From NCBI RefSeq assembly GCF_030272615.1, contig NC_081405.1:608146677-608210676 (forward strand): a stretch of DNA of 64,000 bases, given 5' to 3'. A model generated the notes under the pieces. That model had not been told where the DNA came from. It worked only from the letters and a program-made list of their open reading frames with translations, and searched no databases. A program made the position numbers and the translations under genes. The DNA is from Cryptomeria japonica. Its lineage: Eukaryota > Streptophyta > Pinopsida > Cupressales > Cupressaceae. Positions 24,399-36,359 of this stretch are shown piece after piece; the stretch's first letter is position 1, and each line of letters begins with the position of its first letter.

Positions 24399-27300
24399 AT
24401 GGCTTCTTCATTAACTCCTGAATTTATTGCAAACCCTACTGTGATTGAGGTTGTTAAGCACCCTAGACCCATATTCAAACTGGTTCCCAAAATTGCGAAG
24501 AAAGATGATAACATAGGTGCATTCTCTCAAATTCCTAAGGGAGTAGTATATGGTGAAGACCCTAGGATATACATACATTTTCATATAGAGGAATTAGGTG
24601 ATGAGGAGATCAAACACATGTATAGCACTGTGATTTGTGATGAAGACAGTAATGTCAAGCCGAAACACAAGATAGTAGAAACCCTAGGCTTTGTGGATAT
24701 TCTTAACATTCCTAATTTTCCTGAGGATATTATAAGAATTGTGTTAAGCGGAGTTCATGGTGAATTCTTCTAGTTGGATTCAATCCGTAAAACAACCAAA
24801 GAATTTGTTAAGGCAGTAACATGGTTACCTTCCACTGGTAGCAGACCTGATAGAACCAAAAGAGTCTCAAATGACACAATGATGGATTTAACTGGTGCAA
24901 ATTTTGACAAAAGGTCTCTAAGGGTAAATGATGTAAAGGAAATCAATATCAGATTTGTTAGTATGATTTTAGGGTACAAGGCTACACATGAAAATAGGTT
25001 AAACTCAGTTTCTAGCCTATGTATTAAAAGTGCATATGACATGGTTAATGATAATGCTAGAATAGATGTGTGTGAATGGCTCAAAGATGAATTGATAGAC
25101 AATCTAAAGAAGATTAAGGGAGATTAGAAAGGAACCTTTAGATTTGAAAATTTGCTTGTTTGTCTAATGTTGTACATAACTAAAAAAGTACCCGGTATTG
25201 GTAGAAGAGATTTTGGCTTTGATATACTGGTAGGAAAGCAACTATTGGATCTATTAAACAACATGGGAGATAACAGGGAGAAAAACTTAAATGAACATTT
25301 TTAAGCACTAAAAGCTCAAATGAAGACAAGGATAAGACTATCACGGGCTATTGTGGACAAATATCATAAAGAAATTTGTTTTGTAATCAAGAAAGATGAA
25401 ATCTGGATGGAGGCAGTTGTTCCTAGAACTATCTGGGTAACTTAAATAGGCTATGAGACAGATGACAACATTATTGAAACTTATGCAAAATCCCTCCTTG
25501 AAGCACCAAAGGAACCCATTGAGAAAGTCTTTGGAAATGTTGAAACAATAGAAAGTGGAATTTAGTCTATGAAAAGGGTTAAGAAAGCTGAAGAAATAGT
25601 AAGGAAAGGAACCCAATAGGCAAAGGCAATTAAGGAAGATGTTTTGAAACAAACTGGTATAAAATAAATTGAGTTGGAAGGACTTCAACCGAAAGCTCAT
25701 CTTTCACCGGTTGGAACCTCCTCTGATAGTGGTATGCCAGCGGTATTAAAAAGGGTAGAAAGGAAAAGAAAACCCTCACTGGTACCCTCACCTACACCCA
25801 GGAAAACAAGGCAAAAGCAATAGGCAGCGAGGCCTCCAGTGAAAAAGTTGACTCCTAAGAAGAAAAAGAATGTAAAACAAGATATTGCTCCACTAGATAA
25901 AATCTGAAGTGAAATAACAGAGGATGGTAAGTTGAAAAACATCAGCAAAATATATAACACACTATCTACTAACAACAAGGAAAGCATAGAGAACAATGTA
26001 ATTGTACACTTGGATATATATAATAATTTTTTGATGGAAATTGTTGATGAGATACCAAATGATTTTTATAGGAGACTAGAAGCTAGAAGGTTAGCCATTG
26101 TTGAGCTGGATAAGAAAATTAAAATTGAAAAATTTCTTGTAGTACATCGAGTTAACTCACCTGATGAAATAGATAAACTAGTCAATGAAGCAAACCGGAC
26201 AGTATTTTCAACTACTCACCGGCATGTAGCACTGATGGCAGGTAGAGTGAATGAAGTCTCCGAGGAAACAACAAATGCATGGGATATATTCTTTGTAGAA
26301 AAAGAGAAACATGAAGAGTTACTAAGACCTAAGACTATTAGGGTATATCAAAAGGACAGGGATAAGGGAAAAGGTAAGGTAGGTGGACCTCCAAGCCTGA
26401 AAATAACTGATAATGTGCTCCCACCTCTTACTAATACTCCACCGGTAGATACTACAGACAGTCAACTAGCCACAGAGAGTATGGAGACTCCACTTGAGGA
26501 TACTAATCCTGAATCTAAAATTTTGTACACTGTAAACATAGATGCTCAAGAAGTAAATGTTGTGTTTGACAGAGAAACCACTGAGGACAAAAAGAAATAT
26601 GTGACTACTGAGGCACCGACTGTAGATGTTGAGGTTAAGGTTAATGATACAGTAAATATAAACACAGAAAAACATACTCAGATAGAGCAACTGGTAGAGG
26701 ACACCACTGGTAAACCATTAGAGAAACTGGTAGATAAAACTAAAAAATAATCAGGAGAATCAGCAATGGACAGTGCAGAGGTACAATCAGAGAAATCGGA
26801 AGTGCATACAGAGACACAAATTGAGAAATCGGCTGTTGAGAGCTTAGAGAAACCCTCTAAGATACAGATTGAAAAACTGGAACAGAAGCAGGTTTAGATA
26901 GAAGTTCAGACAGAAACAGTACCACCAGCTAAAACTGAAAAGCCCAAACCTTTACTTATAGAAATGCAAATATAGATTGACCTACCAAAGGTTTAATCAA
27001 GTAAGTTGATTACTACAATTGGTAGTATGGATATTGTAAGAACAGTTGGACAGACATCTGGTACTTCCATAACAGAATTCTGACCTACAAATGTAACATA
27101 GGTCTTATTGGATTCAATAAAGAAGATCACAGAATTTAATGCACAATCCTATAAGGATATTGATGACACCATTCCTATTCTTAAATTGATAGCACCAAAG
27201 TGCATTATGGATGATAAGGATTGGTTAGGTCAACTAGACACATTGTCTAAGTTCATCACTGACAACATTTTGACTGTTGATCAAATAAATGAGGATACAT

Positions 27301-27788
27301 ATAAGGAGAGAATGATTAAGGAAAAAGAGAAATTCTTTGAGGAAATTGTAAAGAAGAACAAGGAGAAAATGGACACATTATTACCGGAACTTGGAGAGAC
27401 AATTTTTTATTTCAAGAAACTATATAGAGACTCTTGTAAAACAAATATTCTAATAGAAGATCTAGACAAGGAAATCAGCAAATCACAAGATAAGATTAAC
27501 AATATTGTTGACAATCTGATAGGTACATTGGATTCATTTTTGGCGATAGAAAAGAAAATGGCAGAGCTAGAAGAGAAAATTGAGAAGTTAGAGAAGGACA
27601 AAGAGAGAATAAAGGATAAATCAAAGAGCTTAAAATGTAGACTTGGTCCCAAACTAGATTACCTCATTTCTTTGAGAAAATAAATATATGAGGCTTTGGT
27701 TCCTGGACTTAAGACACTGGAAGATAAAATGCACATACTCACCGGTACAGTGTAGAGAACACAAGAGGCATTAAAAGACAACACTTAA
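24399..27788 (+). pseudogene. Element B second ORF, about 1,130 codons, unknown function
   Basis: One frame runs from MASSLTPEFIANPTVIEV to a stop at 27786, broken by about fifteen in-frame stops. Each I checked is one C-to-T step from CAA, CAG or CGA (for example TTCTAGTTG at 24771). Roughly: residues 1-320, a folded domain (IYIHFHIEEL, SRPDRTKRVSNDTMMDLTGA, FVSMILGYKATHEN); 320-510, charged linker with KKMTPKKKKN-like basic patches; 510-780, mixed then acidic, Thr/Glu-rich; 900-1090, a strong coiled coil (EKIEKLEKDKERIKDKSK). No RT, integrase, protease, transmembrane segment or signal peptide is seen. Position before the polypurine tract matches the extra ORF of Sirevirus-like elements; capture of a host gene is the alternative. 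Confidence 0.7.
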
Positions 27789-28052
27789 ATTTGGTTTTGA
27801 CAGATATTTTTCAGATTGTAACCCACCAGTTACAAGAATCTAGACAGGACTCCACTGACAACGAATGACAACCTTTGTCATTGATGTCAAAAGGGGAGTA
27901 GTAGAGATGAGAAAAATTCAAAAGTAGAGATCATCCACTCAGGGGGAGCACACATCTAGTACAATTTTTTGGTACAGTTTTTGGCAAGATTTTTGGACTT
28001 CAATTTTTGGATACATTCTTGAATTTTTCTCATGAGTCTTGCCATCAATGCC

Positions 28053-28064
28053 AAAGGGGGATAT
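28053..28064 (+). other. Element B polypurine tract
   Basis: AAAGGGGGATAT immediately precedes the LTR start TGTTGG. Two related strings lie upstream (TGTCAAAAGGGGAG near 27887 and TCAGGGGGAGCA near 27938), a multiple tract arrangement reported for Sirevirus-type copia elements. Confidence 0.85.
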
Positions 28065-28851
28065 TGTTGGAAAATGCACACTCCAATGAGATATTGTAGG
28101 TGATTGAAGGTATTATCATCGATGGAAACCTTACAATCATATGATATTGGCAGGCAGACATAGGCACCGACACCGACAAACTCTACACTAGCATACAGAA
28201 CACCGACACCAAAAAGGAAGAATACCGGACCTTGGCCGACAATAATTTTGTATAAATATATTTTGTAATTAATTGTAAAATATTTTGTAAGTCGACATGG
28301 TGGATTGTAATATGACTCATATATGTATGAGATCATTGTAAATCATTTTTAATATGTGATAGGCGAAATATGGGAAGATAATAGCTAATATGTGAATTAT
28401 AGGATAAGGGTTTATGTATGTAGCAGAGCTTAAACCAGTACTAAATCTGGCATAGGAGATGCTAATCTGAAGCAGTACAAGACATTGGATTGTATAATCC
28501 AATTTTGTAAGTCAGTGTGACTTCGTTTTGTATTTGAACACTGAGCTCTAAGCACTTGGCCTTCCTGCATGTGCAGGCCCCTATTGTAGCACTAATATTC
28601 TCTTATTGGACAGTAAGTGCATATTTTGGGTAACAAATCCCACTGAGGTTTTTCCCACACCAATTTTCCTCGTTAAAATATTGTGTTATGGTGTTCTTTT
28701 CATGTTGTGGTTGTTATTCTTATTTGTTGCATTATTTCTAGTTTACCGGTACACAGTTTTAATATGCTTTTCATGTTATAAGTTAAGAAAATATTACCAC
28801 TGGTCAGATACTGATTCACCCCACCTCTCAGTATCTTTGGGAATCCTAACA
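28065..28851 (+). repeat. Element B 3' LTR, full length
   Basis: 787 bp from TGTTGGAAAATGCACA to CCTAACA, with TG..CA termini. TATAAATATA at 28251-28260 is the probable core promoter. The C-run of the 5' copy is only CCCC here. Confidence 0.88.
28251..28260 (+). promoter_or_regulatory. TATA box of element B LTR
   Basis: TATAAATATA lies about 186 bases into the LTR, where the U3 promoter of a plant copia LTR is expected. It is present only in the 3' LTR because the 5' LTR is truncated. Confidence 0.5.
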
Positions 28852-29079
28852 AAATTCACCACCCTATAAATCCTATATATAATATATATCTAACTATTTT
28901 TTGTTGTTGGTGGCATGTGAAATGAGTTCATGATTTCCAATGAATTGGTAAGCATCAATTTTTTTGTTAAATGTTTAGTTTTAATTTCTATATTTTTTTT
29001 TTTCAATGATAAATTGTTAAATTGCTTTTAATAAATTTTAAAATCATTTTGTAAGTTTCCATCTAGATTCTAATTTTAT
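28852..29079. other. Non-coding stretch with an exon-like repeat
   Basis: ATGAATTGGTAAGCATCA near 28939 recurs at about 29695, each preceded by TATATCTAACTATTTT-like sequence. The shared GGTAAG resembles a splice donor. No protein is recognised. Confidence 0.4.
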
Positions 29080-29540
29080 GTCCCCTTAAGCCATGTCTAG
29101 GATTTAGTTTCATCCCCTTTATTGCCACATGTCCCAATTATGTAGATAGATTCCCTTACAGTTTGCCTTTTCCTAATTAGTTCAAATGATACCCTTTTAA
29201 AAGCCACATGTCCTATTTAGTTTGATCCCCTTAAGCCTCACATGTCCTAATTAGTTAATTTCCCCTTTTAAGCCATGTCCTATTTAGTTTGATCCCCTTA
29301 CTTGCCATATGTCCCCTTAAGCTGTGTCCTATTTTCAAATCCATTCCCCTTGTAAAGCCACATGTCCTATTTACTTTGATCCCCTTTCTTTCCACATGTC
29401 CCAATAAGGCCTACATCCCCTTAAGCCATGTCCTAATTTCAAATCCATTCCCCTTGTAAAGCCACATGTCCTATTTACTTTGATCCCCTTTCTTTCCACA
29501 TGTCCCAATAAGGCCTACATCCCCATAAGCTATGTCCTAA
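29080..29540. repeat. Minisatellite: ATGTCC..CCCCTTAAGCC units, with a 104-bp duplication
   Basis: Irregular repeats of CCACATGTCCTA(A/T)TTA, TTTGATCCCCTT and CCTTAAGCCATGTCC fill the block. From about 29325 to 29535 a 104-bp higher-order unit occurs twice almost unchanged (CAAATCCATTCCCCTTGTAA at 29336 and 29440). Confidence 0.88.
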
Positions 29541-30028
29541 TTGGTACATGCATTATTTTTTGGTTAAATTTGACTCAATTAATTTTTGTATTTTTAATTT
29601 CTATATCTAACTATTTTCAATTGTTGTTTTAGGTTTATATCTTAGGTAACTACATGTCAAGTTTGTCCAGCATCTAATTATATCAAGTTTTATAATGAAT
29701 TGGTAAGCATCATTTATTTTTTAAATTTATGAACTTGACCTCAAGAAATTGAATTACTTTTAACATACATACATTTAATAATTTAAATCTAATTGAGTTC
29801 TGATTAATTTTTTTTGTGTGCATGTAGGTACATCTTGTAACTGCTTTTAACTGTGGAGATCTAATTTATCTAGATCGCTTTTGAAACTATGGAGATCTTA
29901 TTTATCTAGATCACTTTTGAAACGACTTTTAATGTCTTAGATTGGATCAAACTTATATAGTACTTTAGATTTCAGAATATTGAGTTTTTCTCCATGAATA
30001 AACAACTAAGGAGATAACACAAAGAAAG
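29541..30028. other. Non-coding stretch with a 36-bp tandem repeat
   Basis: GGAGATCT(A/T)ATTTATCTAGATC(G/A)CTTTTGAAAC occurs at 29855 and 29891. Otherwise AT-rich and without a supportable frame. Confidence 0.7.
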
Positions 30029-33000
30029 GTTTTGTTCAAAATAAGATGCAAATCAAGAGGTAAATATTTCAAAGTCATTGTTGATAGTGGTAGCACAGGT
30101 AATTTAGTTTTATAGGAAATGGTGAGAAGGATGAACTTAAAGAGGTTGAAACATCCAAGATCCTACAAGATAGCATGCATGCAAGATGAACATAAAGTAT
30201 TGGTAAGTAAACAATGTTGGGTGCAATTTCATATAGGATCTTATCATGATGAAGTATTTTTTGATATTATGCCAATGGATATATATCATATATTGTTGGG
30301 AAATCCATATCAATATGATAGAAAGGAAATTCATGTTAGAAGAAAAAATACCAACATACTGATATTAAATGGTAAGAGGCATATATTGATACCTTTGGAG
30401 GAATAAGAGTATGAAAAGGAAGTGTGCAATAGCGTTAGAATTTGTCTGGTAGATGACAATATTTATTTGGGAGGTCTAAGACATGAAAACATGTGCTTTA
30501 AATTGATTTTGAAGAAGTACAGTAGTCTAAATCTAAAGAATCTCATTGCAAAGAATAATGAAAACAATAGACAGAAATAAGAGAGATGTTGGAAAAGTAT
30601 GAAGACATCATATAATAGTCTATTGTAGATGGATTACCATAGATCTAATGTATTAGTAATTATATGGATGTCATACCTGGAGCAAGTTTGCTAAACAAAG
30701 TGGGAAATAGAATGACACCAACAAAAAATGTGGAACGAAATAGATAAGTAGAAGAGTTGCTAAATCAAGGATTGAATAGAGAAATCTTAAGCCCATGTGT
30801 GGTACCTACTATATTTTAACCAAAGAAAGATGGAGAATGGAGGATGTGTCCTAATTCAAGGGAAATCAACAAGATCATAGTGAAGTATATATTGAATCGA
30901 AGAGTGGCTACAATAATATTAGAATCAAAGGAGATGAATGGAAGGATATGTTTAGCACAAATGAGGGATTGTGTGAATCATTGGTGGTGCCCTTTCAATT
31001 AAATAATACAACAAAAACTTTCATGAGACTAATGAATGAGGTATTGAAGCAATTATTGGGTAAGCTTTTTATTGTTTACTTGGATGAAATTTTAGTTTCT
31101 AGTAAGATTAGACAAGGACATTCGTCACACATCCAAAAAGTATTTTAGAGGTTGAGGAAAGAAAAGTTGTTGATTAACATCAAAAAGTGTAGTTTCATGA
31201 AGATAGAGTTGGTATATTTAGGATTTTTTGTTTGTATAGAAGGATTAAAGATGGATCAAGAGAAGGTTAGAGAAATTATAGAAGGGCCAAAACCAGTAAG
31301 TGTCGCAAGTTCATTTCATGCATTGGCTACATTTTTTTAGAAATTTCATCTATAATTCTGGTAACAATCGTACACAAATGACTAAGACAATGCAGGGAGA
31401 TAGGAGAGAGTTCAAGTCAACATCTAGAGCATGTAGGAGCGTTGAACTACTAAAAAAAAAGGTGATAGAATAACTAGTGTTAGCATTGCTTGTTTTTGAC
31501 AAAGTATTTCAAGTTGATTAGGACATTAGTGAAAATGCAATAGGAGTAGTGTTGAGTCAAGAAGGGAGACTAGAAGAATATTTTAGTGAAGAGATGAATG
31601 ATGCAAGGAAGAGATATTTAGTCTATGCTATAAGGAATTGTATGTCATAATTCAAGCCTTGAAGAAATGGAGACAATACTTATTTCCTATAGAAGTTGTG
31701 TTATACACTAGTCATTAAGCCCTATAATATTTTAATAGTCACAACAAATTGAATTAAAAACATATGAGATGACTTGAATTATTATAGAGATATACATTTA
31801 TGTTGAAACATTAGAGTAATAAGTCAAATCAAGTTGTAGATGCATTGAGTATTGGATTTTTAAGAACTTAAGCACTTATAAGAGGATGATCTTGATTTTG
31901 TAGAAACATGGAAAACATGTATGGAACTGGTAGTGACAAATGAGATAATGGTTGGATTACCTCATTGAAAAAGTTATGTTTCTAAAGGGAAATTGGTTAT
32001 GTATTCTAGGAGGTCAAATCAGAGAGAATTTGATCAAAGAAAAGCACAGTGGGCTAGTAGGCCATTTGGGTGTTGACAAGACGGTTGATTTGGTGAGTCA
32101 AAATTATGTTTGGCTATAAATATATAATGATATTAGGAATTATGTTCAAATTTGCAGACATTTTCAAGCCAGAAAACAACATAGTCAAAATACTAGATTA
32201 TACAAACCTTTGAAAATATTGGAAAGACCTTGGGAAGAGATCAACATGGTTTACATATTGGGGTTACCAACTTGGACACAAAGCAAATTTGACTCAATAT
32301 TGGTAGAAATGGACAAATTTTCTAAATTGGCACATTTCATTTATTGTAAGAAGATACATGACATAGTACATGTTGTAGATCCATTTTTTAAAGAGATTGT
32401 CAAATTGCATGGATTACCAAAGAGTATAATTTCATATCGAGATACAAATTCATTGTATAATTTTTGTGAACTTGTGGTAGAAAATGATGAGAGACTTGAA
32501 ATTTAGTTTAGCATATCATTCATAGACTGATCTAGATAGACAAAATTAGTAAATAGAAGTTTGGGTAACCTATTGAGGTGTTTAGTAGGAGAAAAAGTAG
32601 GATACTGGGATATAGTTCTACCTCAATCAAATTTTACATACAGTAAATTATAAATTGAATCAAAGGGAATACACCATTTGAGGTTGTTATTAGAGTAGAC
32701 CCTAGAAGAGTTACAGAGATTAGAGGCACCAATATGGGGAATACGAAGAGTAAAAAAGTAGAAGACTTGTAGGATACATGGATATAGTACATAAACAAGT
32801 CCAAATAAATCTAGAGGATATGAATAGTAAGTTTAACGAGCATGCAAAAGAGAAGAGGAGACATGAGGAATTTTTTGTTGGGGATGAAATCATAATATAT
32901 ATAAAAAAGAAAATATTTCCAATAGACACATATAAAAATCTAAAGGTGAGAAAATATGGACCATGTAAGATTCTTAGGAATTTTGATTCAAGAAATGCAT

Positions 33001-33330
33001 ATGAAGTAGAGCTACCAAAAGTGCTTCATATATCATCTATTTTCAATATTATAGACATCTATTAGTACTATGGATCATAGTTAGATAGTAGTAGTAGTGA
33101 TTTTTTTTTGGAAAATTACTTAGGACATCAATGAACAGAGTAGATGGAGTAGATATTAAACAGTAAAGTTGGTAGAAAAAATAGGAGCAAATAATATCAT
33201 GAGTATTTAGTGAAGTGCATAGACAAATCAACAAAATATTAAACATGGATTTCTTAGGTTGAGGTAGACATTCTTTATTTTCATTTAGCCCCAACAAAGT
33301 GATAGTCTCACTTTCTTTTCAACCTCAGAT
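30029..33330 (+). pseudogene. Element C: Ty3/gypsy chromovirus pol relic
   Basis: Decayed gypsy polyprotein in the order protease, RT, RNase H, integrase, chromodomain. The protease keeps VIVDSGSTGN (Asp codon at 30083). RT spans about 30700-31340; its catalytic YxDD reads YLDE at 31077-31088, so it is dead even apart from the stops. RNase H remnants lie at 31490-31860. The integrase shows GHLGVDKTVDLV, then MDKFSKLAHFI and KLHGLPKSIIS (32040-32500). A C-terminal basic domain (FFVGDEIIIYIKKKI) and a chromodomain-like HEYLVK end it near 33230. Gag is not recognisable. Its protein resembles that of element D, so the two are probably the same broad chromovirus clade. Confidence 0.88.
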
Positions 33331-33333
33331 GTC

Positions 33334-35462
33334 TAATGTAGGAGAATCTCTAATTATAAAGAAAACCCACATCAACTCGAAATAGTTTCTTTTCTCCTTA
33401 TTAGTATGTAGTTGCCTCAACACTTTCTTTTGATTTCACCACCTCTTTCTCTTTATGTCTTGTAGAGATAGCTTTACATTGAGCACAAGTTCATCTAAAG
33501 CATATCCAAAAATATTTTGATTTTCATTTGTCATTGCTAAGTTATCACTTCGTGAAATTCCTATCATTTTCTCTATTAGAGCATTTTGGTCTATTTGAGA
33601 CTTCTTGGTTATGAACCTTTCTTGTTGTTTGTGTATCTTAATGAAACATCGTTCAAATAATTTGGGTCACAGGAAAAACCTTCTCGATGATCCAAAACAT
33701 GTTATCATCCTCTACAAAGTATCATCTTATGTTTTGAGGCAAATCTACATGTTTCATCATTCTCTAGGTTTATTGACCCTTGAGACCAATGCAAACCTTT
33801 TCTAAAGCTAAAGAAACATATATAGGATCATTTTGTTATAAATATATAAACAATGAATTAATTAAATAGTTGCAAAGTGCATAATATATAGATCATTCCA
33901 CTACACCAGTTTATGAGACTACATCTAGTATAATATTATGTAATACCTTGTGGTAGGCTTATGATCCCATAGACATTCAACATATGAAGGAATTTTGTGT
34001 ATGTAATTTTTCTAATGGGGAAATTAATGGTCGTCATAATTTATACTAAATTTCTTATATTGTTTTTGTTGTGTTGAGATTTATTTTGCATGATTGGACA
34101 GTTTTATCTAAACCCTCTATTTGTGACTACACTAGTGGACAATGTTTAAAAGTGGAGCTTGCAACTTTACTCTCATTAAAGAAGAATACCTAGGTGTGGG
34201 ATAGTTTTGAAAGAGGTGAAATTAATCCATTTTTATAAATCATGAAGGGAAAGAATGAAGATCTTTTTATCTAAGTTCATGAATAGTTAGATAAATGGCA
34301 AGATGAAGGAGGGTGGAATAAAAATATAAGTGTCAAAAGAATAAATAGCTCAAGTGACTTGATTGAAATGCAAGGGTGAAAAAAGTTCCTTACCTAATCT
34401 AGTAACATGCTTATGAGGACTATATCTCTATGTTTCTAAAGGATGGAGGAGAGCTAAAAATATCAAAATGGTTTTAGTAGAGAGGACCTACCACCACTTT
34501 AGGGAGTTGTTAGTTACCATCTGATCAATTACTTTACCTTGGAGGGATACTTTACTATGGTTCATTGGTATCACTTTCATCTTTTCATCCATTTAAGACA
34601 CTAATTACTTAGCTTTACTTATTTTCTATTTTACTAAATGGAAGTATGTGTAGTAAATAATATTTATTGAACATTACATTAGGGTCTTATTTAGGCTATC
34701 TATAATTTCCCAAGAGAATAACCTAGTCCTAAATCCTATTGTACCCAACAATCCACCTTGATCAAGAGAAAACCCTTCATCATCTAAACCGATTTCCCTT
34801 AGGAGTCCCCTTCTTTGCTCCCATAAAAGACAAAATCTATCCCTCATTTATGACACCCCACCAGTCGTTGTGGATATTGGCCCTAAAAATACACATGACA
34901 AAGGTAAAAGATTTACCAACACCATTGGTAGCTCAAAAAGTAAGAACACGGGTGGAAAAGGTAAGTTTTATTAAATCACTGAAGAACAACCTTGTTGTCT
35001 CTCCTTAATATTCCCCTAAAGTTGACATATTTGATGGTGAGTGTGATAATGATGAATATACCACTTTGTCTCTTGAAAGAAAGGTCAATATGATTGGCTA
35101 CGCTTATGGCTATTTTTAAGATGGGCAAGGAACCATTTTATTACAGTATTTTAGATAAGTTCTTGATATGGATTTGTAATGGGTTGGGGCCCTTCACTAC
35201 ATAATATAATAAAAAATAAAATATTCCACTAGTTAATAAGAGGAAATTTTTTCAATGGATGATCCTCCTAGCCCACCTTGTAGAAATAACCCCTTTTCAA
35301 GCTCATTGTGAGCAGGCACCTAAGATACAATCTCAAGAGTGATCATCATACCCACCAACCTAGAAACCATTTTGAAGAAGGGATAATTATTGAAGAGTTT
35401 ATGGCTCTTGTGCACAATCTTATTATTGAAAAGAAGACGACAAATTTAATTATAAAATATTG
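33334..35462. other. Possible element C 3' LTR start, then unassigned sequence
   Basis: TAATGTAGGAGAATCTC at 33334 aligns with the LTR start TGATGCAGGAGCATCCC of element D in the same position after the polyprotein, so a degraded 3' LTR probably begins here; its end is not seen. Farther on, 34739-35140 is weakly coding-like on the plus strand (VDIFDGECDNDEYTTLSLER) but no family is assigned. Confidence 0.4.
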
Positions 35463-35467
35463 AAAGT
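35463..35467. other. Target-site duplication of element D, left copy
   Basis: AAAGT directly before the LTR start. The identical AAAGT follows the 3' LTR at 41846-41850. A 5-bp duplication is typical of Ty3/gypsy integration. Confidence 0.85.
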
Positions 35468-36251
35468 TGATGCAGGAGCATCCCCAATTCATAGAAATCT
35501 TGTAACAACCAAAAATATTTCCTTTTTGGTTTGCTTTTTGTTTGCAATTTCAACATTTCTTTCTGTGTGTCCTGGATTTGGCTCACCAAAACCTGTGGAG
35601 TTGGAATTTTCTCAAAGACCTGATCATCTTCCTTATTGCCAAACCATGAAGAATTTGGATAATTTTCTGACAAGTTATTGCTACCGGTTTCTGAAATAGT
35701 TTTCTGTTACCAATTGCCTAGACCTATTTGCATTGGTGATCTACCAGATTCCTTCTGTAGCTTGTGGAGCCCTGAGTATTGATTCTGATGTTCCTTAGCA
35801 TGTGGCCAACCTTTTCCCATGACCTACCTTTCATCCTTTCAATTTTCTAGAGGAATCTCTTTGGCGGAGGCCGCGCTTGTTGGTTTTGCACGTTAGGTCT
35901 TGTTCTCCGGGTTTTGATCCCTTTTTGGGCCAATTGGATCCCCTTGGATCGTATAAATCAATGTAATAGAGCATTAGAATGTAATCAAGAAGTTAGATTG
36001 AGCATAGAAGATAGATATTAAGACTTTAGGTCCTAGTTGTGACCTGTTCTTTATTTTGAGCATGTTTTAGTAGGCTTGTTAGCTGGTTATTCTAACACGT
36101 TTATTACCAGTTGGTTGAAATAAATTTTCATGACATGATTCAATTTGTTATGCATTACCTCCATCATGTCCCTATGTTTTCATTGTGTTTACTCTTGCTG
36201 ATCAGTCTAGATTCATCTCTTTGAGGTCTCTCCTAGCCGATGACTGCTTCA
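35468..36251 (+). repeat. Element D 5' LTR
   Basis: 784 bp from TGATGCAGGAGCATCCCC to GACTGCTTCA. TATAAATC at 35952-35959 is a candidate TATA box. Compared with the 3' copy it shows scattered substitutions, denser than between the two LTRs of element E, so D looks older. Confidence 0.9.
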
Positions 36252-36253
36252 AG

Positions 36254-36265
36254 TGGTATTAGAGC
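36254..36265 (+). other. Element D primer-binding site
   Basis: TGGTATTAGAGC two bases after the LTR, 11 of 12 bases matching the initiator tRNA-Met site. Confidence 0.88.
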
Positions 36266-36359
36266 GAGCATTGATTCCAGAGATTAGGTTTTCCTAAGGA
36301 TTTTGTTTAGGGTGGTGGAATATGGATCTGACTTGCAACTGTAGAGGACTAGCATAAAG

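Larger units (their letters stand above)
22433..28851 (+). mobile_element. Element B: LTR retroelement with gag plus long extra ORF, no pol
   Basis: Matching LTRs (22433-22919 and 28065-28851), a primer-binding site, a polypurine tract and internal coding regions define the element. The LTR end (TTCACCCC..TCTCAGT..CCTAACA) and the motif GTCATTGATGTCAAAAGGGG upstream of the polypurine tract resemble plant Ty1/copia, especially Sirevirus-type, elements. No protease, integrase, RT or RNase H is readable between the gag (to 23935) and the second ORF (from 24399). It is therefore a non-autonomous large derivative, or a deletion product. It lies just downstream of the transposase-like pseudogene and may have inserted into that transposon's 3' end. 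Confidence 0.85.
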
